A program made the translations under genes and the position numbers. The notes beneath the pieces were generated by a model. The model was not told the DNA's origin. It did not search any database and saw nothing but the letters and a program-made list of their open reading frames with translations. A DNA stretch of 64,000 nt from Spraguea lophii (taxonomy: Eukaryota; Microsporidia; Spragueidae), in the NCBI GenBank assembly GCA_001887945.1, contig LDOQ01000076.1:1-64000 (forward strand), in the 5' to 3' direction. Below, piece after piece: positions 1 through 9,557 of the stretch; positions within the stretch are counted from its first letter, which is position 1, and every line of letters starts with the position of its first letter.

Positions 1-2064
1 TTCTATATGCTCTGGTAACAGATAAGTCATCATTATAACTACAGATTCAATATAATCGAGCATAGAGTATTGCTTGATAACTGGTTTTGAATTTAGAGGT
101 TGGTGTTTAATAACATGAGAATAACATTTAGATGTTAGTTCTATTAAATAATCTAATATTTCTTCTTTGTCGCCGAGTGATACATATTGGAAAATATTTC
201 GTAACATTTCTTCAACCTGTATTCTTGTCTTCGTATATTTTTTTGGTTTACATGAATTACATAATTTTATTTTATCTAAGTTTAATCGTTCATTATTAGG
301 AATATTTAACCTTGTATAAAATTCTTTAATATCTAGATTATAATTGATGAGGGTTGAATGGTTATAAAAACGAGTTCCTCTGGTATATCCCCGTGGCCTC
401 ACTGTCTTATATTTTATATTTTTTAAAGTATCATTATTTACTTCTTCAATACTGATCATTTCTGAATCCTGTCGATAGGGATCAGTTTTGGAACGTATAG
501 GATTTTTACTTAAATCAATCTTTAAATTTGTATTTTTTATAATGTTTATTCTCAGCGGTAAAAATCCTATACGATTATTAACTAGTATCAATTCTTCAAG
601 GGTGATTATATCAAATATATTTTCGCCTATCGTTCTTATTTTATTACTGGATAAATCTAATAATTTTAAACGTAATGTACTTCTAAAAACATTCGTTATC
701 TCAATTATTTTATTACTTTGTGCAATAAATACCTCCAAATTTGTAAGTCGAGAGATGTTATTGGGTATATAAGTTAAATAACACTTGGATAGATCTAAAC
801 TCCTTATTTGGGAATCGATTGGAACATGTTCAAATATATCAATATTATCATTAAATTGTCTGTTAGCTCTAACAATTAATTCGGAAATGGCATTATAATA
901 AAAAATATTTGGTAATACGCTTATGTCGGAAATAGTTAACTCAAGAGTTATTGGGTTATCGCTTGTACAGGGATATCTTTCGATTTCTGTTAATAACATG
1001 TTAAATTTTAAGGAAAGTTTTTTTAACTGGTTTAATTGAAAAACATCTTTAGTAAGTATAGAAATTTCATTTGAATTTAAATTAAGTGTTTCCAATTTTT
1101 GTAATGAACTGGTAGATATTGATACTTTAGTTATTCTATTATAAGATAGATCTAATATCAACATATTACTAAATAAATCATTTCCGATAATAAACTCTGT
1201 TATATAATTTTTAGATATATTTAATATTTTTAAACTGGAAAATAAATGTATCTCTTCAGGTATTTTATTAAACGTGTTCTGTGAAATATCGAGTTCTTCT
1301 AAGTTGATAAAATTTGTAAAAAATGAAGGTATTCTATCTAAATCGTTATGACTAATAATTAGTGTTTTTAAATATTTATAATCTTCTATTAATAAATTGT
1401 TGTCATTTTTCTCGAAAGTAGTCGTCGTATACTCGACCGAATTTTTTGTTGAGAACAATAATATGTTTTCAGACAAATTTAACTCTTTAAGGTTTTTTAA
1501 TTTAAAAAGATTATTATTAACACTTTTTAAATTTGTACAGCCCCCAATACATAAAGTTTTAAGTCCTTTCAGTCTAATAATTCCAGGCGCTATTGCATTG
1601 ATTTTATTATTATTAAAATGTAGAACTTTCAATTTTGTTAGTGAAAATAGACTTTCGGGTATTGTTTCAAATTCGTTATTACTTAAATCTAAATAATCTA
1701 ATTCTGTAAGATTTCTAAATTCTGTGGGTAATGTAGCTAACCATAATGTTGAAATGATAAGTCGTTTAATACATGTAATTTCACATAATAATCTAGGAAT
1801 TATACAATAACCTGTTCTGGTGTCTTTATTGTTTAATTGTGATATTGTTATCTCCTTGTTATCTATATAATTATCCAATGTAAATGTACAGCTAAAATTT
1901 AATTTATTTCTAATTTCGTCGAATAACCTAAATAAATCCTTACCACATGTATTTGGTATTAAATTCTGTAAAACTTCATAGTTTTTATTCGTTCTATATG
2001 TTATTGTATGTGTTCTCGGAATGCAATTTGAAAATACAATAAAAAAGAATAATAAAAAATTCAT
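1..2064 (-). CDS. Secreted leucine-rich-repeat protein, 3' end cut by window edge
   Basis: An open minus-strand frame runs from ATG at 2064 to base 1 with no stop, so about 688 residues are visible and the C-terminus lies outside the window. The N-terminus (MNFLLFFFIVFSNC) is a hydrophobic signal peptide, so the protein probably enters the secretory pathway. From about residue 115 to 530 it carries many tandem leucine-rich repeats of the form LxxLxLxxNxL, for example LDYLDLSNNEFETIPESL and LEELDISQNTFNKIPEEI. Past the repeats is a non-repetitive tail with a CNSC pair. LRR domains are protein-binding scaffolds, and secreted LRR proteins are an expanded family in several microsporidia. The partner is unknown. 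A second, unlinked LRR gene lies at 30521-32128. Confidence 0.85.
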   Translation of the reverse strand, partial: MNFLLFFFIVFSNCIPRTHTITYRTNKNYEVLQNLIPNTCGKDLFRLFDEIRNKLNFSCTFTLDNYIDNKEITISQLNNKDTRTGYCIIPRLLCEITCIKRLIISTLWLATLPTEFRNLTELDYLDLSNNEFETIPESLFSLTKLKVLHFNNNKINAIAPGIIRLKGLKTLCIGGCTNLKSVNNNLFKLKNLKELNLSENILLFSTKNSVEYTTTTFEKNDNNLLIEDYKYLKTLIISHNDLDRIPSFFTNFINLEELDISQNTFNKIPEEIHLFSSLKILNISKNYITEFIIGNDLFSNMLILDLSYNRITKVSISTSSLQKLETLNLNSNEISILTKDVFQLNQLKKLSLKFNMLLTEIERYPCTSDNPITLELTISDISVLPNIFYYNAISELIVRANRQFNDNIDIFEHVPIDSQIRSLDLSKCYLTYIPNNISRLTNLEVFIAQSNKIIEITNVFRSTLRLKLLDLSSNKIRTIGENIFDIITLEELILVNNRIGFLPLRINIIKNTNLKIDLSKNPIRSKTDPYRQDSEMISIEEVNNDTLKNIKYKTVRPRGYTRGTRFYNHSTLINYNLDIKEFYTRLNIPNNERLNLDKIKLCNSCKPKKYTKTRIQVEEMLRNIFQYVSLGDKEEILDYLIELTSKCYSHVIKHQPLNSKPVIKQYSMLDYIESVVIMMTYLLPEHIE

Positions 2065-3309
2065 TAAAAATCGAAGAAATATTTTTTTATATACAAAAAA
2101 AGATCAGTTTTTTTTTAAATAATTTTCTGAGATATGAAAAATATATTTGTAAATTATAAAAACATTATTTTATGAAAAAATGTTTTAAAATTTGTATTTC
2201 TAAATATAAGTAAATTGTTAAGTAGGGTTTTTTATTCTCAATTGTTTCTTGAATTTGGTTGTCATTAATTTTTTTATAAATATATATTGTATCGTATATT
2301 TTATAAATATTATTTTTTTGTTATATAATAAATTACATAAGGATGTAAAATAAATATAATTTTGTAAAAAAAAATAAAATATTTTTCTACTTGATATAAT
2401 AATATAGATTTTCAACAAAAAACAATGTAATAATCACGTTGTATAGGTAATAAAAAAATATAGACATTTTTATAAAAAAAATATTTATTTTTGTAATAAT
2501 AATTAAAAGATCAATATTTTGGATGGATTTTTGTTGAAAATGAGAAAATATTATTGATTAATTTAAAAATCCTATAAAAAAGTAAATACATGTTTAATTG
2601 TGAATCGTTTACAGATTAGTATTAGATATTGTTTTGTAAAATTAATTTTTAAAGAGAATTATTTTCAAAAGATCTTTTATCTCCTAAGCAGAAATAATAT
2701 CTCATTGTTTAATATTTTGTATTTTTTATTATAACTTAATTATATTCTTATTAAAGAATGGTCAATGTTGAATTAAAATAAATGATCCTAAAATAATTTT
2801 TATAATATATTTTGATCCAACTTTGTTTTAACCCTTTTTTTTAATATTAAAAGTTTTTGTTCAGTCTTATTATTGTTGAATATTAAATTTTAAAAATTAT
2901 ATTATTTAGTAATAAATTTATTGTATTTCTGATTGGTTATTCCATCTTTTATTATGTATTTAAGTATTTGATAGTTTGTCTTAAATAAGAAACTTCATTA
3001 ATTATAAATTTTTGCTGTCACATCAAATATATTTGTTTATATTATTGAGATATAATGAAGTTTACTTTATAATAAATATAATTTTGTTTTTCATATCCCG
3101 GTCGAATAATGTGTATAATTTGTTATTTTTTACATTTTTGATTATAACACAATTATTTATTTCAATATATTTTTATTAATTTCTTATACAAATATTTTGC
3201 TTTTGTTTTCATTTACATTCTTTCGATCATATAATATTCCTTATGCTATATTTTCTTTTATTACGCTTATGTTTGTACACTTTGGTTATTATATTTGTTG
3301 AATAAAATT

Positions 3310-3336
3310 GAGGCCCCGTGAAATTAAGGCCTCCCT
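3310..3336. repeat. GC-rich palindromic box 1
   Basis: GAGGCC...GGCCTC forms a perfect 6-bp inverted repeat around an AT-rich loop containing GAAATTAAG. It stands out in a desert of A+T. A related box occurs about 165 bp downstream, in the same orientation. Function unknown. It could be a transposon end or a protein-binding site. Confidence 0.5.
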
Positions 3337-3476
3337 CAAAAATAAATGTACACAAAAAAGTAAAAAGGGGGATTTATTTCTATTAAATTATTTCATAACA
3401 TATTATTTTTTTCAATTTCTGGCAATCTCTATATAGTCATATTTTAAAAAAATCACTGTTTTTTTGAATGGTTCCT

Positions 3477-3496
3477 GGGGTAAAATTAAGACCCCA
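3477..3496. repeat. GC-rich palindromic box 2
   Basis: GGGGT...ACCCC forms a 5-bp inverted repeat around AAAATTAAG. The core RAAATTAAGRCC is shared with the box near 3310, so the two are direct repeats of one another as well as each being a palindrome. Confidence 0.45.
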
Positions 3497-4038
3497 ATGG
3501 TCAAAATCAATTGTTAAACTGAATGGTTGATATTAGAGTATAGTTCATGTAATTATTATTGATGTGTATATTGAAATCCATTCAATATAATAATAACTAA
3601 AACAAATTATTTTATTTGATTTCTCCATCTAAAGGAATTTTTAAAAAAATATAAAATACTATTAATGATAAGTGAATAATTTGGTCTGTAAGAGTTTTCT
3701 GATGTAAATCAGTTATGTACTCTATTACATATATATTAAAACAAAAATTGAATGATGTTGTTGTTATACTAAAGCATATTGAATTGTTTATGGGATTAGG
3801 ATTGTTGGTGTACATAGGATATAAATTTTAAATATTCCAAATATGATGTATATTGATATACACATATAATTATCCCAGTCTCTATAACTTTAATATCTAT
3901 TCTAAGTGATAAATATTCCAAATGGCAATTAATCATAACTAAATGTAAAATTTTAACTATGATTAAAACACTATTAGGAATATCTAAAACATGTTAAAAT
4001 AGAATTTGAATATAATCAAAAGGTTTGAAATGATTAAT

Positions 4039-5025
4039 TTAATTATACATTGACATATCACTTACTTCTTCAACATCTTTGGGCTTGCTTAATATCCAGT
4101 CCCTAGCTGTATTAACACCTTCATTTATACAACCATCGAAGTCCTTTTCTTTATACATTCCATAAAAGACACCTGCAATAAAAGCATCACCTGCACCAAA
4201 CGTGTCGATTTCAGTACTCTTAATCTCTTCAATTTTGTGAATGTGAAGATTTTCGTTTTCTGCGCAAATAACGGGGTTTGGACCGTTTGTACAAAAAACC
4301 ATTTTATTATTGCTTGATAATCTTTTAACTAATTGTTCTATATTATCTGATGTTGTTTTATGAAGTAAATAATAAAGTTCTTTTATTTCTTTGTGGTTAC
4401 CAAATATTATATTTGCTCTTTTGTAAAATTTATGTAAACAAATGTTTTCTTGGTCTACTAATTTTTCATTTTCAAGATGTAATGCTAATAAAACGTTATG
4501 ACTTAATTTATTGAGAAGATATTCAGAAATATCACTCGAATACATAACTGAATAATTTGAATACATTATTATTTTTGCGTTATTAATTGTTTGTAAATTT
4601 TTATCTATGAACGATTCTGTAACAAAAAAGAAATCATCAATCACAATAGGAGCATAAACACTTCTATTCATTGAAAAAATATATCTCTTATAATTTTCAA
4701 CATCTCTTCTTAATTCTAATGCGAATGGAATTTTTGCTATAAAAAACTTTTCTTTTATGATTTCTGCTCTATCACTTCCAACTGCTCCTAAGAATTTACT
4801 AGGCACCCCTTTTTCATTCAAAAGTTTGATAGGAATATAACAAGGGCCACTTAATTGTATAGAATGTATGGGACATTCTTTCAATAACTCGGTATGTGGT
4901 CCTTTGAGAATTATTTGAACACCTTCTTCAAATCCTTCTTCTTCTGCTCTTTTCTTTTCTTTTTTTCTAGGGAGTATTCTAATATCGATTACTAATTGTG
5001 ATAATCCTATTACAAAAGTATCCAT
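4039..5025 (-). CDS. pfkB-family sugar/nucleoside kinase, probably adenosine kinase
   Basis: A 328-residue protein of the ribokinase/pfkB fold. The C-terminal family signature is clear: DTFGAGDAFIAGVFYG at about 274-289, where GAGD (277-280) forms the anion hole and the Asp is the catalytic base. An N-terminal stretch at about residues 55-90, ending in FLGAVGSDRAEIIKE, matches the first pfkB signature. In eukaryotes this pattern with a DT(F/N)GAGDAF motif fits adenosine kinase (adenosine + ATP to AMP), which would suit a purine-scavenging parasite; ribokinase is the alternative. The longer open frame to 5067 begins with TTG, so I take the first ATG (MDTFVIGLS), which also aligns with where the family starts. 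It heads a minus-strand run with the septin upstream. Confidence 0.75.
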   Translation of the reverse strand: MDTFVIGLSQLVIDIRILPRKKEKKRAEEEGFEEGVQIILKGPHTELLKECPIHSIQLSGPCYIPIKLLNEKGVPSKFLGAVGSDRAEIIKEKFFIAKIPFALELRRDVENYKRYIFSMNRSVYAPIVIDDFFFVTESFIDKNLQTINNAKIIMYSNYSVMYSSDISEYLLNKLSHNVLLALHLENEKLVDQENICLHKFYKRANIIFGNHKEIKELYYLLHKTTSDNIEQLVKRLSSNNKMVFCTNGPNPVICAENENLHIHKIEEIKSTEIDTFGAGDAFIAGVFYGMYKEKDFDGCINEGVNTARDWILSKPKDVEEVSDMSMYN

Positions 5026-5359
5026 ATACTGTTCAAATACTTTTATTATATATCTTACGAGTTTCAAACGTCTATTTACGTAATAAATTCATATCAGGTT
5101 TCTAAAAAAAAATTGAAGATGATGGCTTTTGATATGATACAGATAATTACATGTTTAAGGATTATCAATCAAATATTATAGACCGTGGTACTAAATATAT
5201 AAAAGATTTTCTCCTTCTCTGGGTGAAAACAAAAAAAATAATGTTATACTTTTTATAAAAAACTTCATAAAAGAATAAATTTATAGAAAAGAAAAAGATA
5301 CTTCAATAATCGGTAAAGTATTGTGATGATAAAAATAAATAATTCTTTTTTTACTTTAA
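5026..5359. other. Spacer between kinase and septin genes
   Basis: AT-rich sequence with no coding pattern. Presumably it holds the promoter of the kinase gene and the 3' end of the septin transcript. No CCC box is seen next to the kinase start. Confidence 0.5.
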
Positions 5360-6343
5360 TTATCTTTCGTCTATCGATACTTGTCCTATTCTTTTATATA
5401 AATTTTCCGAATTTTTAATATCATTTTGTTCACTCATAATATTTTGTATTTCTTCTTTTATTTTTTTAATTCTTTCGGCTTTCAAATTTTCATCTATACT
5501 TTCTCTCTCCAATCTTTTTAATCGATAACTTTCATAAAAGTTTTGATTTGTTTTGTTTATTAGATCATCTAGATATGAATGTATTAATATTTTTCTAAGT
5601 GCAATTAAATCACTTGTATCGTGTGCTTCAACATCGATAAATCCCCATGGATACATTCTCCCCCTATGCAAATTTCCATTTATATTGTGGATTTGTCCAC
5701 TTGCAATGACTGCCAATGGAAAATTGAAAACTTCAGATGTATTTGGTGGAGAATATGTGCGGATGTCATTTTCATCAAAAATCTCTAATACTTGTTGTTT
5801 TTTATATCTAAGTTCCTCTTCTGTATAAGAATCAGTTTTGCTGATAATTGGTAAGAAATTACACATCTGAGAAATTTCCTTCATTAGCTCTATTTCTTCT
5901 TTAGTAATTTTATCCCCGGGAATCATATATAAACATACGTGTATTTTATTATCAACTTTGGCTTTTATTAAACTCTGTTCCATGTCATAATATTCTTTTA
6001 ATTTGTTTTCTATATAATTTTTTATTCTTTCAAGATTATTTAGATGGTACGTCGAAATGTTAGCTGTTAATTTTATATCGTTTTCAAATATTTCATTTTT
6101 TACAAAAGTTATATCATCTTCTCTCTCTTTATCTACGATTGGAGAACAAAATAAATTGTTTATGAGTGTAGACGATCCTAGACCTCTTCTCCCAACGACT
6201 AATATATTTATATAGAATCCATTTTCTATTGACTTTTTTCTTATTTGATCGGGCACGAACGCAAATCCTACTTCCTGTGTGGTTTCAATTTTCTTTTTAG
6301 AATTTTTTATTGTGATTATCATTGAAAAAACAACACCAAACAT
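5360..6343 (-). CDS. Septin with degenerate GTP-binding motifs
   Basis: A 327-residue septin. It keeps the family framework: VGFAFVPDQIRKKS before the G domain, the VCLYMIPGDKITKEEIELM segment that follows the G3 region, and the septin-unique GRMYPWGFIDVE. Septins polymerise into filaments at membranes and division sites. The nucleotide-binding motifs are altered. The P-loop at 51-59 reads GRRGLGSST, with Ser replacing the invariant Lys. The G3 motif DTPGFGD is not recognisable, and G4 reads SKTD instead of AKAD. The short C-terminal tail (about 255-327) is charged and probably helical. I infer a subunit that joins filaments without hydrolysing GTP. A weaker alternative start is Met8. Confidence 0.85.
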   Translation of the reverse strand: MFGVVFSMIITIKNSKKKIETTQEVGFAFVPDQIRKKSIENGFYINILVVGRRGLGSSTLINNLFCSPIVDKEREDDITFVKNEIFENDIKLTANISTYHLNNLERIKNYIENKLKEYYDMEQSLIKAKVDNKIHVCLYMIPGDKITKEEIELMKEISQMCNFLPIISKTDSYTEEELRYKKQQVLEIFDENDIRTYSPPNTSEVFNFPLAVIASGQIHNINGNLHRGRMYPWGFIDVEAHDTSDLIALRKILIHSYLDDLINKTNQNFYESYRLKRLERESIDENLKAERIKKIKEEIQNIMSEQNDIKNSENLYKRIGQVSIDER

Positions 6344-6447
6344 TTATTTATATTCTTGATCTGCTGATATATTGTATCATATTTGATACTTTTATCAAAT
6401 GTGATGCAAAACCTGTTTAGCTTTAAAAATGTTACATTTAAAATATT

Positions 6448-7650
6448 TTAATTATAAATAACTACGTTCTGAAATATTTTTTTAAGATATATTATTTCAT
6501 CTACATATTTTTTAGAGATATCCATAAGCGTGATAATTTTAATAATTTCCGAAGAAGATTTTTCTAAATTTTCTTCTATTGTTGAATGTAATAAATTTGT
6601 AAATCTTTCATCTGTTTCTATATTCTCATTTCTGAATACATAATTAATGTTAAAATATACAGTAAAAATATATTCTTCAAAGTTTTGACTTATATTCTCT
6701 CTTAATCTTATTAAAAGAGATTGTATATTTAATTTTTCTGTAATAATTTTATTTTCTTGAGAATTAATACCTTTAACCGGTTTATTTTTACTTTTTAGTA
6801 TTTTATTAGGATATTCTAAATATTTTATTTTTTGGTTATACTGTTCATTTTCAATTTTAATTGCTTTAAATAATGATTTTATAATACGCTTCTGTGAATT
6901 AACTATGTTTTCTTTATCTGTATTATCAATATAATTTATAATTTCTTTACAATCAGATAAAATCCCTTTATTAAAAATTCCATAACTTTTGATTATCTTT
7001 TCTTCTGCGGATCGAAATGAAATGGATTTCTTTTTTTCTTTTTCCGTTTTATAAAGTCTCTCTTCCAATTGCAATATACTTTTTTCTTTTTCAATAATTT
7101 TATTTTCTTGAATTGAAACTTTTCCTTCAAGATCTTTAATGTTTCTTTTCAATTGACTACTTTCTCTTTCAAAATTTTTTAAAATTTGCTTGTTTTCCAT
7201 TTGATTTCCATCATCCTTACTTTTAAATTCATTAATTTCTTGTTTGTATTTATCAACTTGAATAGAAAGGGTTTTATTTTCATTTTGAATAAACTGAAAT
7301 TGATTTGTTACTGTTTTTAATTCTTCATTCTCCTTTTTTATATTATTTTTTTGAAAAAGTATTTTTTTTATTATTCTATTTTGTTCATCATAAATATGTT
7401 CTTCTAATTTCTGTAAACCAAAACAAACATTATTTCTTTTCTCTATAAAAATATTATCTTCATTATTTTCTTGTAATAAATATTCTTTAGTATTAAAATC
7501 CATTATTATGCTATTTTGTATTAAATTCAATTGTTTTTCTATTTTTATAATCTTCTCTAATTCTTTCTTTGATTTTAAAAGACATTTTTCTTTTTTAGCA
7601 AAGCTCAATTCAAATATAACATTTTCTAATTTTGTAAGTTCTTCAGACAT
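6448..7650 (-). CDS. Coiled-coil protein, function unknown
   Basis: A 400-residue Lys/Glu/Asn/Ile-rich protein starting at a normal ATG. Residues about 10-45 and 90-205 have heptad-like spacing of Leu, Ile and charged residues, typical of long coiled coils. The C-terminal half (about 215-400) looks more globular and helical, ending KKYVDEIIYLKKIFQNVVIYN-like. No signal peptide or membrane segment is seen. Such proteins in this position could be kinetochore, spindle-pole or vesicle-tether components, but no family motif identifies it. It lies between the septin and RanBP1 genes in the same orientation. Confidence 0.6.
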   Translation of the reverse strand: MSEELTKLENVIFELSFAKKEKCLLKSKKELEKIIKIEKQLNLIQNSIIMDFNTKEYLLQENNEDNIFIEKRNNVCFGLQKLEEHIYDEQNRIIKKILFQKNNIKKENEELKTVTNQFQFIQNENKTLSIQVDKYKQEINEFKSKDDGNQMENKQILKNFERESSQLKRNIKDLEGKVSIQENKIIEKEKSILQLEERLYKTEKEKKKSISFRSAEEKIIKSYGIFNKGILSDCKEIINYIDNTDKENIVNSQKRIIKSLFKAIKIENEQYNQKIKYLEYPNKILKSKNKPVKGINSQENKIITEKLNIQSLLIRLRENISQNFEEYIFTVYFNINYVFRNENIETDERFTNLLHSTIEENLEKSSSEIIKIITLMDISKKYVDEIIYLKKIFQNVVIYN

Positions 7651-7736
7651 TGTGTTGCTTAATTTAAAGAATTTTAAAAATATATTGAAACATTTTTAAA
7701 GTAAAACGCAAAATGATTAAAATCAAATGTAAAATA

Positions 7737-8381
7737 TCATTTATTGATTATTTCAATGTTTTTCTGTTTCGCCTCTTCAAATTTATCTTTAAAATCTTTA
7801 TAATTTTCTTCATCATTAAATTTTACTATATATGTTTGTGAAGGATCATCTATTCCATCATCACATACATCGCCTCTTGTTTGCCACATCCAAGTATTTT
7901 CTGCTGTTTGATGTGCTGTTAAATCCATATTTTCTTCAATAAAATGATTACATCCTAATTTATAAATCTTATCACGTACCATTGTTATTTTATACATCTT
8001 TTTTTCTTCTACAAAAGAAATAAAAATATATCCTATACCTCTTTGTTCAACTTTATTTCTTTTTTTATCGAATCTAAAAAGTTTACATTTTTCTTTAAAA
8101 ATATCATTACCAGATAATTCTTCTCTGTCGGATAATTTATCATCTTTTTTTTCTGTTTTTGTATCAGTCTCTACATTTTTTTCTTCATTATTCTGTATAT
8201 CTTTATCTTCTTGTTTATTATCCTTATTTATATCATCCTTTTCTTTTTTCTCATCTTCTTTATCAGATATATCCTGGGATTTTTGTTCTATATTTTTATC
8301 AGCTTCTTCTTTATTTACTTTGTTTTTAATTTCTTCATTTTCCATAATATCATTTTTTTCTTTTTTTATTTCTTCAGTCAT
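7737..8381 (-). CDS. RanBP1-domain protein
   Basis: A 214-residue protein. Residues 1-90 are a highly charged Lys/Glu/Asp linker of low complexity. Residues about 95-214 form a Ran-binding domain: FKEKCKLFRFD, then QRGIGYIFISF, the Arg-containing strand KMYKITMVRDK, CNHFIEENMDL, TWMWQTRGDVCDDG and a closing helix YKDFKDKFEEAKQKN. RanBP1 binds Ran-GTP and promotes GTP hydrolysis with RanGAP in nucleocytoplasmic transport. The start is well supported by a CCC box immediately upstream on the coding strand (8383-8385). The acidic N-terminus could instead make this a Yrb2-like nuclear paralogue. Confidence 0.88.
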   Translation of the reverse strand: MTEEIKKEKNDIMENEEIKNKVNKEEADKNIEQKSQDISDKEDEKKEKDDINKDNKQEDKDIQNNEEKNVETDTKTEKKDDKLSDREELSGNDIFKEKCKLFRFDKKRNKVEQRGIGYIFISFVEEKKMYKITMVRDKIYKLGCNHFIEENMDLTAHQTAENTWMWQTRGDVCDDGIDDPSQTYIVKFNDEENYKDFKDKFEEAKQKNIEIINK

Positions 8382-8585
8382 AGGGTTTTATTTCAAAAAA
8401 AAATAAAAAGATAAAATTAAAAGGTTGCTATTATTTCTATTCGATTAAAATAAATTTTAAAAGTTAAAAATAAGTCAATTGAAATTTATGATTGGTATAT
8501 TTTTGATCATCATAAGTGAAACTTATTTTATATCTTAAACGTAGTTTCATTGGATTTATTTAAAATTCAGATATTATTCCATCAC

Positions 8586-9302
8586 ATGTTTTCTCTATTA
8601 GAATTGTTTTTGTTTGTTAATTACGTATTCTCCAGGGATCTTAATGTATCCAATCGTGATTTCAATTCAGCAGAAATTCCTTCGGCATCCAAAGACACCA
8701 CCATGAAAATTATATTTTTTAGAATCTTCGCATCGAAGGAAACTATAGATGAATTGAATATAAAAGGTATGGATCTTAACAGAATTGTACAAGATACAAA
8801 GCATAAGCTTCAAGAAACAATAAACTCAGTACTTGCTAGATTAGGACATAAAATGAGAATAGCATTTGATTATGAAGTAGGTCTTGAAGTACCAATGGGT
8901 ATAAATCTAAACCAATGCACACCCGATGTTTCTGAAATCGCGAATATGTTATCCATAGCATATAAAGCAGATCAAAACGTTCCAAGCATTCTACTATTAC
9001 ATTGTAAATCAGAAAATTATAATCAACTTTTCCTTCAAAGAAATATAAGAGTACCATATTTTTATTTCAACCTCTTTCCATCATGTACCACCAATACGTT
9101 AATATTCTATGATCCTGAAAGAGTTAAACTTATGGTTCTTCTAGCCACAGCCATGCTTACTGCTGCAGGTGTAAAAACACCGGCACCGGTTTTATTCCAA
9201 GAAATACAAGGAGATGATGCAGGTGTTACACATGCTATTAGATTAACAGATGATACAGTACGATTAATAATCGATAATAGTTGTTTTGCTTCTCATAAGT
9301 AA
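8586..9302 (+). CDS. Predicted secreted protein of unknown function
   Basis: A 238-residue protein starting at ATG 8586. A longer open frame to 8550 begins with TTG and is not needed. The N-terminus MFSLLELFLFVNYVFS is a good signal peptide. The mature part is less biased in composition than neighbouring unknowns and looks globular, with a block of strands and helices at about 45-150 (MKIIFFRIFASKETID, KMRIAFDYEVGLEVPMG) and conserved-looking NQCTPDV, LLLHCK and PSCTTNTLIFYDPERV segments. Three or four cysteines could form disulfides. I recognise no family. It is read in the opposite direction to its neighbours. Confidence 0.7.
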   Translation: MFSLLELFLFVNYVFSRDLNVSNRDFNSAEIPSASKDTTMKIIFFRIFASKETIDELNIKGMDLNRIVQDTKHKLQETINSVLARLGHKMRIAFDYEVGLEVPMGINLNQCTPDVSEIANMLSIAYKADQNVPSILLLHCKSENYNQLFLQRNIRVPYFYFNLFPSCTTNTLIFYDPERVKLMVLLATAMLTAAGVKTPAPVLFQEIQGDDAGVTHAIRLTDDTVRLIIDNSCFASHK

Positions 9303-9557
9303 AAAATAAAGATAGTTTTTATTATATTTATTTTTCGTGATGTTTAATTTTATAAAATTTTTATTTGTGATAAATTCTAGAATGGTAAAAGATCATTTAA
9401 ACATAATTTTAGAAATTGATAGAAAATTCTTTTCATTTAAATTTATTTAGCTTCTTCAAAGAATTTAAAAAATTATTAAGTAAAATTAATTACTTAAGAA
9501 AAGATCCGAAATGGTAATAATTACCTTAATATTTTAAATTAAACCAATTTATTTATA

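Larger units (their letters stand above)
2065..4038. other. AT-rich spacer, no supported gene
   Basis: Nearly 2 kb of very AT-rich sequence. Short open frames (for example minus 2218-2418 and 3612-3815) show only AT-driven residues and no domain. The only local departure in composition is a pair of GC-rich palindromic boxes near 3310 and 3476, listed separately. Confidence 0.6.

Noticed and set aside
488..1696. Plus-strand open frames at 488-772 and 1397-1696
   Set aside because: They are antisense shadows of the minus-strand LRR gene, which reads through the whole stretch with clear repeats; the first starts with TTG.
3612..3815. 67-codon minus-strand frame in the AT desert
   Set aside because: Asn/Ile/Phe composition only, no motif, no box upstream.
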